Positions 26,699 through 33,676 of a stretch of 64,000 bases of DNA are shown here, one piece after another. The notes under the pieces are model-generated. The model was not told where the DNA came from and searched no databases. It was given only the letters and a program-made list of their open reading frames with translations. The translations under genes and the position numbers were made by a program. Source of the DNA: Pseudomonadota bacterium (GTDB lineage: Bacteria > Pseudomonadota > Alphaproteobacteria > Caulobacterales > Caulobacteraceae); assembly GCA_020161365.1 (NCBI GenBank), contig JAIUNU010000002.1, positions 186,001-250,000 on the forward strand, given 5' to 3'. Each line of letters starts with the position of its first letter. Position 1 is the stretch's first letter.

Positions 26699-27163
26699 AT
26701 GGATTGGAAGACCCTGTTCCTGTCGCCTGAGGGCCGCATCGGCCGGCAGTCGTTCTGGATCGGCTGGCTCGTCCTGCTGGGCGTCAACGCGGTGGCCGGC
26801 TGGATTCCGCTGGTCGGATGGGCGCTGTCTCTGGCCACGATCTACGCCAGCGTCTGCATCCATACCAAGCGCCTGCACGACATGGGTCAGACCGGCTGGT
26901 GGCAGGTGCTGCCCTGGGTGCTGGGTCCGGCCCTGGTGTTCGGCGCCGCGGTTTCCGTCGGCGTCATGCCCGCCATCGCGGCCCTCACCAACGGCGAGCC
27001 CGAGGTGTCGGCCCTGACCGCCCTGGTCGGCCTGTTCGTCGCCTGCTTCATCGCGTTCGGCATCTGGCTAGCCTTCACCCTTTGGGTCGGCTGCAGCGTC
27101 GGCCAGCCGCGCGAGAACAAGTACGGCCCGGCGCCGATCAACCCGAACGCGGTGACGGTTTAG
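26699..27163 (+). CDS. DUF805 small membrane protein (passenger gene inside the GTA cluster)
   Basis: 154 residues. The opening MDWKTLFLSPEGRIGRQSFWIGWLVLLGVNAV matches DUF805 proteins. Membrane helices are at about 20-40, about 75-95 and about 105-128, with the family motif IHTKRLHDMGQTGWW between helices. Inner-membrane protein of unknown function. Start ATG 26699 follows GGAGACCAAGAG. It sits opposite to all GTA genes between gp12 and gp11 and is not part of known GTA sets, so it is an insertion or a remnant of local rearrangement. Codon usage looks normal. Confidence 0.88.
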   Translation: MDWKTLFLSPEGRIGRQSFWIGWLVLLGVNAVAGWIPLVGWALSLATIYASVCIHTKRLHDMGQTGWWQVLPWVLGPALVFGAAVSVGVMPAIAALTNGEPEVSALTALVGLFVACFIAFGIWLAFTLWVGCSVGQPRENKYGPAPINPNAVTV

Positions 27164-27178
27164 GTGGGGGTGGCGAGC

Positions 27179-27298
27179 GCCCCCTCCACCGCTTCGCGGT
27201 CCCCCTCCCCCGTTTCACGGGGGAGGAAGGTAACCCTCCTCACCCGCAACGCGGGGGAGGTGGCGCGCGGCGCAGCCGCGTGACGGAGGGGGCGCTCT
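27179..27298. repeat. Type A GC-rich repeat between DUF805 and gp11
   Basis: Begins GCGCCCCCTCC and ends GGAGGGGGCGC, with internal hairpins CTCCCCC...GGGGGAGG (twice) and GGCGCAGCCGCG. The whole unit can fold back on itself. Same type as copies at 37127, 41834, 44856 and 54386. It lies between convergent gene ends and may serve as a bidirectional terminator. Confidence 0.85.
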
Positions 27299-27302
27299 AA
27301 AC

Positions 27303-27812
27303 TCAAAGCCCCCTCGCCCCCAAGCTCACCGCCCGCGCCAGGGCCTGGGCGATCTGGGCGTCGGAGCGGATCAGGCTTGAGGCCTCGCCGCCCTGCACAT
27401 TGACCGTCACCGAGACGGCGCCGCCGCTTCCCACCGGCTCGATCGATCCCGCGCCGGACGGCCGAAACAGCTCCGGCCCGCGCTCGCCGACAAGATAGGC
27501 TCCGCCCGGCAGCACCGGCCCGCCATCTGCGCGGGCGCCCGCAAAGACCTTGGTCAGGGTCTCGCCGAAACCGCCGCCCTTCAACGCCGCTCCGGCCGCG
27601 CCCAGCACCGCGCGCGCCAGTTCTGACAGCGACACCTCGCCGTCCGAGGCCGCGCGGGCCAAGGAGCGGACCAGAGATGCGCCAGCGCGGGCGAAGGCCT
27701 CGTCGATCGAGCGCGCAGCGCGCTCGGCGGGCGCTTTCAAGCTCTCCAGCGCAGCGGCCGCCTCGGCGGCGCGAGCGGGGACGGCCGATAGACCCTCTGG
27801 CTCAAAACTCAT
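27303..27812 (-). CDS. GTA tail tape-measure-like protein (gp11-like)
   Basis: 169 residues. An Ala-rich helical N-terminal half (AVPARAAEAAAALESLKAPAERAARSIDEAF) is followed by VSLSELARAVLGAAGAALKGGGFGETLTKVFAGARADGGPVLPGGAYLVGERGPELFRPSGAGSIEP. The last segment is the conserved C-terminal signature of phage and GTA tail length proteins. Short, as GTA tails are short. Start ATG 27812 has GAGGAGA 8 nt upstream and overlaps the stop of the preceding small gene by one base. Confidence 0.85.
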   Translation of the reverse strand: MSFEPEGLSAVPARAAEAAAALESLKAPAERAARSIDEAFARAGASLVRSLARAASDGEVSLSELARAVLGAAGAALKGGGFGETLTKVFAGARADGGPVLPGGAYLVGERGPELFRPSGAGSIEPVGSGGAVSVTVNVQGGEASSLIRSDAQIAQALARAVSLGARGL

Positions 27813-27988
27813 CACAAGGTCTCCTCGTCGGGATAGCGGTCGATCAGGTCTTGCAGGCCCGCACGGTTCAGGGTCGGTGCGGCCGGCGCCTGCGTCAGGG
27901 CCAGCCACTCCTTCAGCGACAGCCGCCAGAAGGCCTCGGGCGGCAGGCCCAGCGACAGGGCCAGCCGCAGCGATCCGGCCCAGCTCAC
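27812..27988 (-). CDS. GTA tail assembly chaperone-like small protein (gp10.1-like)
   Basis: 58 residues from GTG 27988, which overlaps the upstream stop as GTGA: VSWAGSLRLALSLGLPPEAFWRLSLKEWLAL, then a C-terminus ending DLIDRYPDEETL. The PPEAFWRLSLKEW pattern is that of phage tail assembly chaperones (Phage_TAC type). Easily missed because of its size, but position, coupling to both neighbours and motif support it. The open frame continues upstream, but only as an off-frame shadow of gp10. Confidence 0.85.
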   Translation of the reverse strand: MSWAGSLRLALSLGLPPEAFWRLSLKEWLALTQAPAAPTLNRAGLQDLIDRYPDEETL

Positions 27989-28269
27989 GCGCAGGCGGCC
28001 AAGGCGGCGGCCAGGGCGCTGGCGGCCTCGGGCACGGTGGCGCGGGCGGCGATCTCCGGCGCCTCGCCGCCGCCCTCCAGCAGCGCGGCCAGGATGGCGG
28101 AGAGTTCGCCGGCGCTGAGCGTTGCGATGCGGTCGGGCAGCTGGGACCAGTCGGCGAGATTCAGCGCCGCCTCGATCCGGGCCAGGGCGCCGAGCGTCAG
28201 GCACAGGCGACGCGGCGCGCCGGCCAGGGTCACGACGACCTCGCCGCGGGCGGGGTTGGGGGTGAGCAT
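27985..28269 (-). CDS. GTA gp10-like protein (tail assembly, gene transfer agent family)
   Basis: 94 residues: MLTPNPARGEVVVTLAGAPRRLCLTLGALARIEAALNL followed by IATLSAGELSAILAALLEGGGE. The beta-hairpin then LTLGALARIE helix is characteristic of GTA family gp10 and similar to tail chaperone N-domains. Translationally coupled to the following 58-residue gene, recalling the paired tail chaperones of phages, but here as two genes and not a frameshift product. Confidence 0.87.
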   Translation of the reverse strand: MLTPNPARGEVVVTLAGAPRRLCLTLGALARIEAALNLADWSQLPDRIATLSAGELSAILAALLEGGGEAPEIAARATVPEAASALAAALAACA

Positions 28270-28288
28270 TCTGAGGGGTTCCTTCTCA

Positions 28289-28397
28289 CTTGCCCCCTCC
28301 GCGCTTCGCGCTCCTCCCCCGGAGGGGGAAGAAGGAGATGCGCGCGCCTTCTGCCCCCTTTGGGGGCGGACGGCCGCGAAGCGGCCAGGTGGGGGCC
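28289..28397. repeat. Type B GC-rich repeat between gp10 and gp9
   Basis: CTTGCCCCCTCC, GCGCTTCGCGC stem, CTCCCCCGGAGGGGGAAGAAGG, then CCCCCTTTGGGGGCGGACGG and a GGCCGCGAAGCGGCC stem, ending GGTGGGGGC. It fills the whole gap between gp10 (start 28269) and the gp9 stop (28407). Confidence 0.87.
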
Positions 28398-28406
28398 CGA
28401 ATGGGA

Positions 28407-28823
28407 CTAAAGCGCCGTAAAGCTCACCGCCCCGGCGCTGGCCAGGCTGAGCGCGAAGGCGGCTTCGCCGTCGTGTTCGCCGGCGTATTCCAGGGCCGCC
28501 ACGATGAATGGGCCCTCCAACTGGCCAAAGTCCGGGATGATCAGCCGCCAGGCGCGGGCCGACTGCTCGAAGAAGCTGGTCCGCACCTCGGCGTCGGAGG
28601 CGGCGTCGCGGAACACGCCCGAGCCCGACACGGCCACCGAGCGCACCCCCGCTCCGGCCAGCAGCTCGCGCCAGCGGCCGGCGCTGTCGCTGTCGGTGAC
28701 GTCCAGGGTCTTGGCGTTGAGGCTGATGGTGCGGGCGCGAAGTCCCGCCACGGTGTGAAAGGTCGGGGCGGCGGCCCCGTCGCTGATCTTCAGCAACATG
28801 TCCTTGCCGGCTTGGGCGGCCAT
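28407..28823 (-). CDS. GTA major tail tube protein (TP901-1-like, gp9)
   Basis: 138 residues: MAAQAGKDMLLKISDGAAAPTFHTVAGLRARTISLNAKTLDVTDSDSAGRWRELLAGAGVRSVAVSGSGVF is the diagnostic start of TP901-1-type tail tube proteins (phage_tail_2). The remainder is beta-rich (LIIPDFGQLEGPFIVAALEYAGEHDGEAAFALSLASAG). Polymerises as hexameric rings to form the tail tube. 16 nt downstream of gp8 on the same strand. Confidence 0.93.
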   Translation of the reverse strand: MAAQAGKDMLLKISDGAAAPTFHTVAGLRARTISLNAKTLDVTDSDSAGRWRELLAGAGVRSVAVSGSGVFRDAASDAEVRTSFFEQSARAWRLIIPDFGQLEGPFIVAALEYAGEHDGEAAFALSLASAGAVSFTAL

Positions 28824-28839
28824 GATGTGTCTCCGGGGT

Positions 28840-29238
28840 CTAGAGGGCCTCGGTCACCGCCCGCACGCGGACGATCCCGAGGGTGGTTTCATGGTCGGCG
28901 CCGGCGAAGACGTCGGCATAGGGCACGCGCAGATTGACCAGCCGACGGCCGCTCAGGGGCGGGCGGGCGTCGTGCAAGGCCGCGCGGACGGCGGCGACCA
29001 GAGCGCGGGCCTCTTCGGGTCCGCCAAAGCGGCTGGCGCAGGTCAGAGTCAGCAGGTGCTCGATCCCCTCCCCCTCGACGCCGCCAACCGGCCGGCCTTC
29101 GGCGCGGGTGACGACGATGCAGGGATAGGTCGGCAGGCGGGGGCTGACGCCATAGATCCGCTGGCCGGCGATGGCGGTGACGGCGGGCGCGGCTTTCAGC
29201 GCCGCGACTAGGGCGTCGATCAGGGGCTTGTCGCTCAC
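28840..29238 (-). CDS. GTA tail terminator, DUF3168 (gp8-like)
   Basis: 132 residues from GTG 29238, overlapping the gp6 stop as GTGA. The DUF3168 pattern is visible: KPLIDALVAALKAAPAVTAIAGQRIYGVSPRLPTYPCIVVTRAEGRPVGG and HLLTLTCASRFGGPEEARALVAAVRAALHD. Caps the tail tube and joins it to the head. No gp7-type head-closure gene lies between it and gp6, because they overlap. Confidence 0.92.
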   Translation of the reverse strand: MSDKPLIDALVAALKAAPAVTAIAGQRIYGVSPRLPTYPCIVVTRAEGRPVGGVEGEGIEHLLTLTCASRFGGPEEARALVAAVRAALHDARPPLSGRRLVNLRVPYADVFAGADHETTLGIVRVRAVTEAL

Positions 29239-29504
29239 AGCCGGGTCTTTCGGTAGGGGGCCAGCCACGGCTCGACGAGCGTCAGGGCCGGTTCGCCGGA
29301 CTCGCGATGCTCGTAGGCGTGGGCGGCCAGGATCAGCACCGCCAGGCGAAGCGGCGCGGGGCTTTGGGCGCTCAGGACGACGCCGGCGGCGCTGGCCACC
29401 CGCGCCTCGGCCGCGTCGATCAGCAGGGTCAGCAGCGTGTCTTCCGACGGATCGGACACGCGCAGAAACGCCTTGGCCTCGGCCAGGGTGAGGGCTTGGG
29501 GCAT
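29235..29504 (-). CDS. GTA head-tail connector (gp6-like)
   Basis: 89 residues from ATG 29504: MPQALTLAEAKAFLRVSDPSEDTLLTLLIDAAEARVASAAGVVL is the phage gp6-like head-tail connector signature (LxEAKxxLRV...D..L..LI.AA). The C-terminus is AHAYEHRESGEPALTLVEPWLAPYRKTRL. Shorter than RcGTA gp6 (about 200 residues). The Shine-Dalgarno is weak (GAAAG). The longer in-frame extension to 29642 reads through the repeat and is not real. Confidence 0.88.
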   Translation of the reverse strand: MPQALTLAEAKAFLRVSDPSEDTLLTLLIDAAEARVASAAGVVLSAQSPAPLRLAVLILAAHAYEHRESGEPALTLVEPWLAPYRKTRL

Positions 29505-29528
29505 GGGGGATGCTTTCGGGAACGGGGT

Positions 29529-29646
29529 CACTTGCCCCCTCCGCGCTGACGCGCTCCTCCCCCTGAGGGGGAAGAAGAATGGCGCGCCTTCCGCCCCCTC
29601 CGGGGGCGGACGACCTCGCGGCGCGAGGTCGGGTGGGGGCAAGTGA
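29529..29646. repeat. Type B GC-rich repeat between gp6 and gp5
   Basis: Ends are inverted (CACTTGCCCCC at the left, GGGGGCAAGTG at the right). Internal units: GCGCTGACGCGC, CTCCCCCTGAGGGGGAAG, CCGCCCCCTCCGGGGGCGG and CTCGCGGCGCGAG. Occupies almost the whole intergenic gap. Confidence 0.87.
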
Positions 29647-29659
29647 CCGGATCAGACGT

Positions 29660-30883
29660 TTAGCTCGCCGCGAACCTCAGCAGCTTCACGGCGTCAAAGT
29701 TCTGGACGCCGCCGCCGACGCGCTTGGTGGTGTAGAACAGCACGTGCGGCTTGGCCGAATACGGGTCGCGCAGCACCCGCACGCCGGCGCGGTCGACGAT
29801 CAGATAGCCCTTCTCGAAGTCGCCGAACGCCACGGCCATGGCGTTGGCCGCGACATCGGGCATGGCCTCGATCTCGGTCACCGGGAAGCCGAGCAGCGAG
29901 GCGGATTGCCCCGGCTGCAGGGCCGCGTTCCAGATGTAGTTGCCTTGCGCGTCCTTGAACTTGCGCACGGCGCTGACCGTTCGGCGGTTCATCACGAAAC
30001 GGCCGTTCTGGCGGTGCTGGGCCTTGGCCGCATAGATCAGGTCGATCAGCTTGTCGGTCGGGTTCGACGCCGGCCAGCCGCCCGCGACGCCGGTGGCCAA
30101 ATAGCCAAGCTGGCCCCAGCTGTACGAGGCGTCCGGGGCGGCGGTGTAGGCCAAGAGGCCCTTGGGCTTGTTGATCCCGTCGCCGCTGATGAAGGCCGAG
30201 GTCTCCTGGGCGGCGAAGGCGTCTTGCACCTCCTCGGCCAGCCACTCGTCGATGCTGACATAGGCGTCGTCCAGCAGGGCCTGGGTGGCGGCCGGGCTGG
30301 CGTAGAGTTCGCCGGCCGGGAAGTCGATGACGTCCAGGGTCGGGGCCGTGGTCTCCGGCCGCGCGGCGGTCTCGGCCACCCAGGCGGCGGCCAGGCCCGT
30401 GGGCGACACCGGCTTGCGGAAGGTCCCGGCGCCGATGGTGCGCACCTGGCAGATCTCGCGCATGGGGCTGGTGGCGGCCAGGCGGCGCAGGATCAGCCGC
30501 TCCAGCTCCGGCGGGGCGACATAGCCGCCGGCGGTGGCGGCGCCTTCAGACAGGCCCTTGGCCTCGAGCAGGGCGGCGGGCGTCTCACCGGTCTTCACAT
30601 AGCGATCGAAGGCGGCCTTGCGCTCGTCGACATGCGCCGCCGGCGCCTCGCCGCCCAGCGCGGGTCGGCGCAGGTCGGCCATGATGCGATCCAGCCGCTC
30701 CTGGGCGCGGGAGACGGCCTCGTCGATGCGGCCGACCTTTTCTTCCAGGAGGACGTCGGCCCGCTTGGTCTCGATCGCCGCCAGCCGCGCGTCATTGGCG
30801 GCCTTGAAGCTCTCGAACGCGGTCAAGACATCAGCCAGCGCCGCGCGGGCCTCGGGCGAGGCCGCGTGTTTGGTTTCCTTCAT
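29660..30883 (-). CDS. GTA major capsid protein (HK97 fold, gp5)
   Basis: 407 residues. The N-terminal helical delta-like region (about 1-120; FESFKAANDARLAAIETKRADVLLEEKVGRIDEAVSRAQERLDRI) is expected to be removed by the prohead protease. The HK97 core includes GYVAPPELERLILRRLAATSPMREICQVRTI, SIDEWLAEEVQDAFAAQETSAFISGDGINKPKGLL and FVMNRRTVSAVRKFKDAQGNYIW. Start ATG 30883 is chosen for GGAGA 7 nt upstream and because the upstream extension reads through the repeat. Confidence 0.95.
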   Translation of the reverse strand: MKETKHAASPEARAALADVLTAFESFKAANDARLAAIETKRADVLLEEKVGRIDEAVSRAQERLDRIMADLRRPALGGEAPAAHVDERKAAFDRYVKTGETPAALLEAKGLSEGAATAGGYVAPPELERLILRRLAATSPMREICQVRTIGAGTFRKPVSPTGLAAAWVAETAARPETTAPTLDVIDFPAGELYASPAATQALLDDAYVSIDEWLAEEVQDAFAAQETSAFISGDGINKPKGLLAYTAAPDASYSWGQLGYLATGVAGGWPASNPTDKLIDLIYAAKAQHRQNGRFVMNRRTVSAVRKFKDAQGNYIWNAALQPGQSASLLGFPVTEIEAMPDVAANAMAVAFGDFEKGYLIVDRAGVRVLRDPYSAKPHVLFYTTKRVGGGVQNFDAVKLLRFAAS

Positions 30884-30907
30884 GGGGTTCTCCGGGGATG
30901 AAAGAAG

Positions 30908-31024
30908 ATCCTCCCCCCTGTGGGGGAGGTGTCGGCCCGAAGGGGCGACGGAGGGGGAGGACACCGAGCCAGGCCAACGTCCCCCTCCGGCCCTTCGGGC
31001 CACCTCCCCCGCTAGGGGGAGGAT
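30908..31024. repeat. GC-rich repeat (A/B hybrid) between gp5 and gp4
   Basis: AAGATCCTCCCCCCTGTGGGGGAGGTG at the left is mirrored by CACCTCCCCCGCTAGGGGGAGGATCTT at the right, with GGCCCGAAGGGGC / GGCCCTTCGGGCC stems inside: a whole-element inverted repeat. The right end encodes the last codons (SSP) and the TAG stop of gp4. Confidence 0.85.
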
Positions 31025-31437
31025 CTTGAGAGCCGCGCCAAACTCAGGCGGGCTTGGGGCAACATCGGAAAGGTCACGATCGACACCTCCCACAGCTCCA
31101 CGCGGGACAGTACGCGCAGGCGACCCTGCGTCCGCGCCTTCACCTGGCGAAAGCCGATGGAGAGGCCGTCCAGCGCCCCGGCTTCGACCAGGGCGGCGAC
31201 CAGGGCTCCGCGTGGGGTCGTGCGAAAAATCCGCCCACGGACGAATAGGCCCTTGGCGTCCTCGACCACAGCGTCCCAGACGCCGATCGGCTCGGCCTCG
31301 TCGTGCTGGTGCAGCATCTTGACCGGGCTTCCGGTCGCCAGGCTTTCGGCGAAGGACCCGGCGGCGGTGACGTCGTCATTGAGGTCGCGGGTCCAGAACA
31401 GGGACGCATAGCCCTCGATCTTCAGCTCATCGGTCAT
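31012..31437 (-). CDS. GTA prohead protease (HK97 U35 family, gp4)
   Basis: 141 residues: LKIEGYASLFWTRDLNDDVTAAGSFAESL, then MLHQHDEAEPIGVWDAVVEDAKGLFVRGRIF (catalytic His in LHQHD), GALDGLSIGFR (catalytic Ser) and VELWEVSIVTFPMLPQA. All core motifs of the HK97 prohead protease are present. The length is at the short end of the family. The C-terminal three codons and stop lie in the adjacent repeat, so the tail may be truncated without touching the active site. Confidence 0.93.
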   Translation of the reverse strand: MTDELKIEGYASLFWTRDLNDDVTAAGSFAESLATGSPVKMLHQHDEAEPIGVWDAVVEDAKGLFVRGRIFRTTPRGALVAALVEAGALDGLSIGFRQVKARTQGRLRVLSRVELWEVSIVTFPMLPQARLSLARLSRSSP

Positions 31438-31678
31438 GGCCGCGCTCCAGTCGGGCCTCGATGCGGATCAGGCTCTGGCGGGCGGCCTCGGCCTGGGCCT
31501 CCAGGCGGGCCAGGCGCTCGGCCACCGGGGCCTGGGCCTCGAGCCGGCGCTGCATCTCGTCGATCCGCGCGGCGGCCTTGCCGGCCCAGAGCAGCGCGGC
31601 GGCCGCCTGCAGGAACACGGTGACCAGCACGGCGGCCGACACCTGGCGGTCCAGCCGCCAGCGGGTGGGTTGGGTCAT
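31427..31678 (-). CDS. GTA gp3.5-position small membrane/coiled-coil protein
   Basis: 83 residues from ATG 31678 (AGAGG 5 nt upstream). One membrane helix (about 14-34, SAAVLVTVFLQAAAALLWAG) is followed by an amphipathic coiled coil (IDEMQRRLEAQAPVAERLARLEAQAEAARQSLIRIEARLER). It overlaps the protease start by 11 nt. The position between portal and protease matches the small gene 3.5 of RcGTA. A role is unknown; a membrane anchor during head assembly is one possibility. Confidence 0.8.
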   Translation of the reverse strand: MTQPTRWRLDRQVSAAVLVTVFLQAAAALLWAGKAAARIDEMQRRLEAQAPVAERLARLEAQAEAARQSLIRIEARLERGHDR

Positions 31679-31693
31679 CAAAACCTCTCGAGA

Positions 31694-31798
31694 CTTGCCC
31701 CCTCCGCGCTGACGCGCTCCTCCCCCAGAGGGGGAAGAAGGAGGCTCCTTCCGCCCCCTTCCGGGGGCGGACGACCGCGAAGCGGTCAGGTGGGGGCC
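31694..31798. repeat. Type B GC-rich repeat between gp3.5 and gp3
   Basis: CTTGCCCCCTCC, GCGCTGACGCGC, CTCCCCCAGAGGGGGAAGAAGG, CCGCCCCCTTCCGGGGGCGG, GACCGCGAAGCGGTC, GGTGGGGGC. Fills the gap between the small gene start and the portal stop. Confidence 0.87.
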
Positions 31799-31813
31799 AG
31801 CCGCATTGGCGGG

Positions 31814-32953
31814 TTACTGCTCCAACCCCGCCAGCCGCCGCCGCTCGGGGTCGGTCAGGAAGCTCGCCGCCTGCAGGCGGGTCCACAGGGCGTCGCGTTC
31901 AGCCGACAGGGCGGGAACCGCGTCGAGATCCGGGACGATGGCCGCGCCGGGGAACTTGACCGCCAGCCAGCCGGTCAGCGCCCGCGCCGCGCGCTGGGCC
32001 AGCGGAACCACCGTCCCGCGCCAGAAGGCGGCGTTGGCCTCGCGATAGTTGGCGTAGGTGTTGTCGCCGGGAATGCCCAAGAGCTGCGGCGGAACGCCGA
32101 ACGCCAGGGCGATCTCGCGGGCGGCGGCGTGCTTGCCCTCGGTGAAGTCCATCTCGGCCGGCGACAGCGACATGGCCCGCCAGTCTAGCCCGCCTTCCAG
32201 CAGCAGCGGCCGGCCGGCGTTGGCTTGACCCGAATGGGCGCTGGCCAGCTCGGTCTTCAGCCGGTCGAACTGCTCGTCGGTCAGGCGGTCGCCGGCGTCC
32301 CTGGACGAGTAGACGAGCGCGCCCGAAGGCCGGGCGGAGTTGTCCAGAAGCGCCTTGTTCCAGGCGCTGGAGGCGTTGTGGACGTCGATCGCGAACGCCG
32401 CCGCCTCCAGGGGCGAAAGGCCGTAGTGATCGTTGGTCGGGTTAAACAGCTTCAGGTGCAGCACAGGAAGCCAGCCATCGCCGTCGCGCCCGATTCGCAC
32501 CGTGCGCCCGGCGGCTTGGTAGTCATAGGCCAGTGGCCAGCCGCGCGGCCCGGGAACCAGCGTCATCCGATCGGGGCGCAGGGCGTAGAGCTCAGCGGGC
32601 GCACCGTCGCCGGCGGCCTCCAGATAGGCGTTGCCGGCCACCTGCAGGCTCCCGAAGAACGCCTCCATAAGGTCAGGCCCGCCCTGCTCGGGATTGGGCC
32701 GGTCCAGCAGGCGCTTCAGCGGGTGATCGTCGGCGCGGCGCCCCTCGACGAACACCACGAGCGGCGTCGCGGCGGCGGCCTCGGCGATCATCCGCACGCA
32801 GCGATAGGCCACCGGGTTCTTGGCGAACCCCTCGGCGGCCAGCGCGCCATAGTCGCGCGGCGTCCACTGCGGCCGCCCGCCGGTGGTCAGCGCGATTAGC
32901 CGCGCGGCGCGGGAGTCCTTGCGCTCAGGCGGGCGCGGTTTGGAGAAGAGCAT
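31814..32953 (-). CDS. GTA portal protein (HK97 family, gp3)
   Basis: 379 residues. Typical HK97-type portal segments: VAYRCVRMIAEAAAATPLVVF, HPLKRLLDRPNPEQGGPDLMEAFFGSLQVAGNAYLEA, ELYALRPDRMTLVPGPRGW, HYGLSPLEAAAFAIDVHNASSAWNKALLDNSARPSGALV and DFTEGKHAAAREIALAFGVPPQLLGIPGDNTYANYREANAAFW. Dodecameric DNA gate at the capsid vertex. A candidate LexA-type box is 27 bp upstream of its ATG. Confidence 0.95.
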   Translation of the reverse strand: MLFSKPRPPERKDSRAARLIALTTGGRPQWTPRDYGALAAEGFAKNPVAYRCVRMIAEAAAATPLVVFVEGRRADDHPLKRLLDRPNPEQGGPDLMEAFFGSLQVAGNAYLEAAGDGAPAELYALRPDRMTLVPGPRGWPLAYDYQAAGRTVRIGRDGDGWLPVLHLKLFNPTNDHYGLSPLEAAAFAIDVHNASSAWNKALLDNSARPSGALVYSSRDAGDRLTDEQFDRLKTELASAHSGQANAGRPLLLEGGLDWRAMSLSPAEMDFTEGKHAAAREIALAFGVPPQLLGIPGDNTYANYREANAAFWRGTVVPLAQRAARALTGWLAVKFPGAAIVPDLDAVPALSAERDALWTRLQAASFLTDPERRRLAGLEQ

Positions 32954-32979
32954 GGCGGTGCGCTCCGGGGTGGAGTTGA

Positions 32980-32994
32980 GAACAAAAGGTGAAC
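32980..32994. promoter_or_regulatory. Candidate LexA (SOS) box, GTTC-N7-GTTC
   Basis: On the minus strand GTTCACCTTTTGTTC fits the GTTC-N7-GTTC operator of alphaproteobacterial LexA exactly. It is 27 bp upstream of the portal gene (minus) and 84 bp upstream of the DUF559 gene (plus), so it could act on either. The motif has only 8 fixed bases and about one chance match is expected in a window of this size and composition, so placement is the main support. Confidence 0.45.
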
Positions 32995-33078
32995 AATCTA
33001 GGATTGAGCGGACATCCTTCTTCCCCCTCAGGGGGAGGAGGGCCGTAGGCCCGGAGGGGACCAGTCAGGGAGTTCGCG

Positions 33079-33546
33079 ATGTCAGCGCCCAAGGCGACGG
33101 TGGCCAATGCGCGCCGCCTCAGGAAGGAAATGTCAAAGCCCGAAATGAACCTGTGGCATGCGCTCAGACGCGGCGGACTAGACGGCCACAAGTTCCGCCG
33201 CCAGCATCCGATCGGGCCCTATGTGCTCGACTTCTACTGTGCCGCGTTGCGCTTGGCCGTCGAGGTGGACAGCTACGCGCACTGCGTGGACTCGAGGCCA
33301 AGGCGAGACCTGGCGCGAGATCAATGGCTCCTCGCGCAGGGCGTCCGCACACTGCGGATACCCGCGCATGAGGTCATGACGTCGGTGGACGCCACGCTGG
33401 CGACGATACGAGAGCACATCGCTCACTTGCCCCCTCCGGATGCTGCGCATCCTCCTCCCCCGGAGGGGGAGGAAGGCTCACCTTCCGCCCTCCGCTGGGG
33501 GCGGACGAGCTCGCATAGCGAGGTCAGGTGGGGGCGCGTAAGGTGA
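33079..33546 (+). CDS. DUF559 / Vsr-like endonuclease-fold protein (passenger gene)
   Basis: 155 residues; native part about 1-115. RRLRKEMSKPEMNLWHALRRGGLDGHKFRRQHPIGPYVLDFYCAALRLAVEVDSYAH is the DUF559 core, related to very-short-patch-repair endonucleases with a PD-(D/E)xK-like site (Asp in VLDFYC, Glu in VEVD). QWLLAQGVRTLRIPAHEVM completes the domain. From about residue 115 (LPPPDAAHPPPPEGEEGS onward) the frame is type B repeat DNA, so the tail is probably not functional. Opposite to the GTA genes, between portal and terminase. Confidence 0.87.
   Translation: MSAPKATVANARRLRKEMSKPEMNLWHALRRGGLDGHKFRRQHPIGPYVLDFYCAALRLAVEVDSYAHCVDSRPRRDLARDQWLLAQGVRTLRIPAHEVMTSVDATLATIREHIAHLPPPDAAHPPPPEGEEGSPSALRWGRTSSHSEVRWGRVR
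33425..33535. repeat. Type B GC-rich repeat overlapping the 3' end of the DUF559 gene
   Basis: CACTTGCCCCCTCC, GGATGCTGCGCATCC stem, CTCCCCCGGAGGGGGAGGAAGG, CGCTGGGGGCGGACGAG and CTCGCATAGCGAG stem, ending GGTGGGGGC. It encodes the last about 39 codons of the DUF559 frame. Confidence 0.87.
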
Positions 33547-33558
33547 CTACGCTCCGCA

Positions 33559-33668
33559 CTTGCCCCCTCCGCGCCTACGGCGCTCCTCCCCCGGAGGGGG
33601 AAGAAGGACACCCGTCCGCCCCCTCTGGGAGCGGACGACCGCGCGTCAGCGCGGTCAGGTGGGGGCCC
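33559..33668. repeat. Type B GC-rich repeat, tandem second copy before gp2 end
   Basis: Follows the previous copy by only 23 bp in the same orientation: ACTTGCCCCCTCC, GCGCCTACGGCGC, CTCCCCCGGAGGGGGAAGAAGG, CCGCCCCCTCTGGGAGCGGACGACC, GCGCGTCAGCGCG, GGTGGGGGC. The only direct tandem in the window. Confidence 0.87.
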
Positions 33669-33676
33669 TGCGGCGG

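Noticed and set aside
27179..33668. CRISPR-like array of GC-rich repeats
   Set aside because: Units are 105-130 bp, irregularly spaced and separated by genes, without spacers or cas genes.
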